The position numbers and the translations under genes were made by a program. The notes below the pieces were generated by a model that did not search any database, was not told the origin of the DNA, and was given only the letters and a program-made list of their open reading frames with translations. Below, piece after piece: positions 26,801 to 27,284 of a stretch of DNA of 27,284 nucleotides; positions within the stretch are counted from its first letter, which is position 1; each line of letters begins with the position of its first letter. Origin of the DNA: DATBHM01 sp963772375 (GTDB lineage Bacteria; Actinomycetota; UBA4738; JACQTL01); NCBI GenBank assembly GCA_963772375.1, contig CAVYXG010000002.1, positions 1-27,284 on the forward strand, given 5' to 3'.

Positions 26801-27272
26801 CGAGCCGGTGGCCGTGGGGCAGGTGTACATCCTGAAGCTGCTCCACCTGGTCGACGACAAGATCCACGCCAGGTCGACCGGCCCGTACTCGATGATCACG
26901 CAGCAGCCGCTCGGCGGGAAGGCGCAGTTCGGCGGGCAGCGGTTCGGGGAGATGGAGGTGTGGGCCCTGGAGGCGTACGGCGCCGCCTACGCCCTGCAGG
27001 AGCTCCTCACCATCAAGTCCGACGACGTGCTCGGCCGCGTGAAGGTCTACGAGGCCATCGTCAAGGGCGAGAACATCCCCGAACCGGGCATCCCGGAGTC
27101 CTTCAAGGTCCTCATCAAGGAGATGCAGTCCCTGTGCCTGAACGTCGAGGTCCTCTCGGCGGAGGGCAAGGAGATCGAGATGCGGGAGACCGACGAGGAC
27201 GTCTTCCGTGCGGCCGAGGAGCTCGGCATCGACCTGTCCCGGCGCGAGCCGGCGGGGGCGGACTTCGACTAG
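23817..27272 (+). CDS. rpoB: DNA-directed RNA polymerase subunit beta
   Basis: 1151 residues, complete, close to the 1140-1180 of actinobacterial RpoB. Visible landmarks are the N-terminal [18 protein letters not shown], the rifampicin-binding region [11 protein letters not shown]...[15 protein letters not shown] (D430 and H440 correspond to E. coli D516 and H526), [28 protein letters not shown], the active-site segment [40 protein letters not shown], and the C-terminal [21 protein letters not shown]. The start is TTG at 23817, set by GAGGAGGGG at 23801-23809 seven bases before it; the next in-frame start, GTG at 23832, is too far from it. The beta subunit forms half of the catalytic cleft of RNA polymerase. 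rpoC should follow beyond the window. Within the rifampicin region positions 432, 434 and 436 (E. coli 518, 520, 522) are T, T and A rather than the more usual N, P and S. Confidence 0.98.
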   Translation: [1151 protein letters not shown]

Positions 27273-27284
27273 GGTCTCGGCACG

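Overview
The window is GC-rich chromosomal DNA whose gene order points to an actinobacterium (Actinomycetota). The order tRNA-Thr, tRNA-Met, (tuf), rpmG, (fabG), hadA, hadB, tRNA-Trp, secE, nusG, rplK, rplA, rplJ, rplL, rpoB is the one known from mycobacteria around thrT-metT-rpmG2-hadABC-trpT-secE-nusG, with different genes placed in the gaps. HadA/HadB-type split dehydratase subunits, an acidic extension on NusG, an RpoB of about 1150 residues and many GTG starts agree with this. The class or order cannot be fixed by eye; it is not a close relative of Mycobacterium or Streptomyces.

Layout. (1) 1-2400: tRNA-Thr, a DUF5990-like protein, and a minus-strand membrane protein with two NAD-binding TrkA-N domains. 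(2) 2415-3965: a promoter drives tRNA-Met, tuf and rpmG. (3) 4011-7811: a minus-strand pair (LuxR-type response regulator, then an L-2-hydroxyglutarate oxidase) diverges from a fabG-hadA-hadB cassette that carries reductase and dehydratase steps of fatty-acid or related acyl-chain synthesis. (4) 7896-8877: ECF sigma factor and zinc-finger anti-sigma factor, preceded by a perfect 14-bp palindrome. (5) 8910-11351: a minus-strand gene for an 813-residue, almost wholly coiled-coil protein with a recent 63-residue tandem duplication. (6) 11471-14566: promoter, tRNA-Trp, secE, nusG, rplK, rplA; NusG carries a very long acidic repeat extension. (7) 14601-16940: two minus-strand genes, a coiled-coil protein with a DivIVA-like start and a protein with a predicted HTH, one membrane segment and an outer beta-rich part. 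(8) 16977-18406: promoter, L10 leader with an attenuator-like terminator, rplJ with an acidic repeat tail, rplL and a strong terminator hairpin. (9) 18456-23602: metH, a minus-strand UDP-glucuronate decarboxylase-like gene and a small XRE regulator. (10) 23643-27272: promoters and complete rpoB with a TTG start.

Together the plus-strand backbone supplies the gene-expression machinery (EF-Tu, L33, SecE, NusG, L11, L1, L10, L7/L12, RNA polymerase beta). The gaps between these conserved blocks hold accessory genes, several of them head-on to the backbone: transport, envelope or shape candidates, one-carbon metabolism and regulators. I see no mobile element, phage gene, CRISPR array or recognised defence system. 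The most unusual items are the long repeat-built acidic extensions on NusG and L10, the large coiled-coil protein, and the HTH-membrane protein of unknown function.
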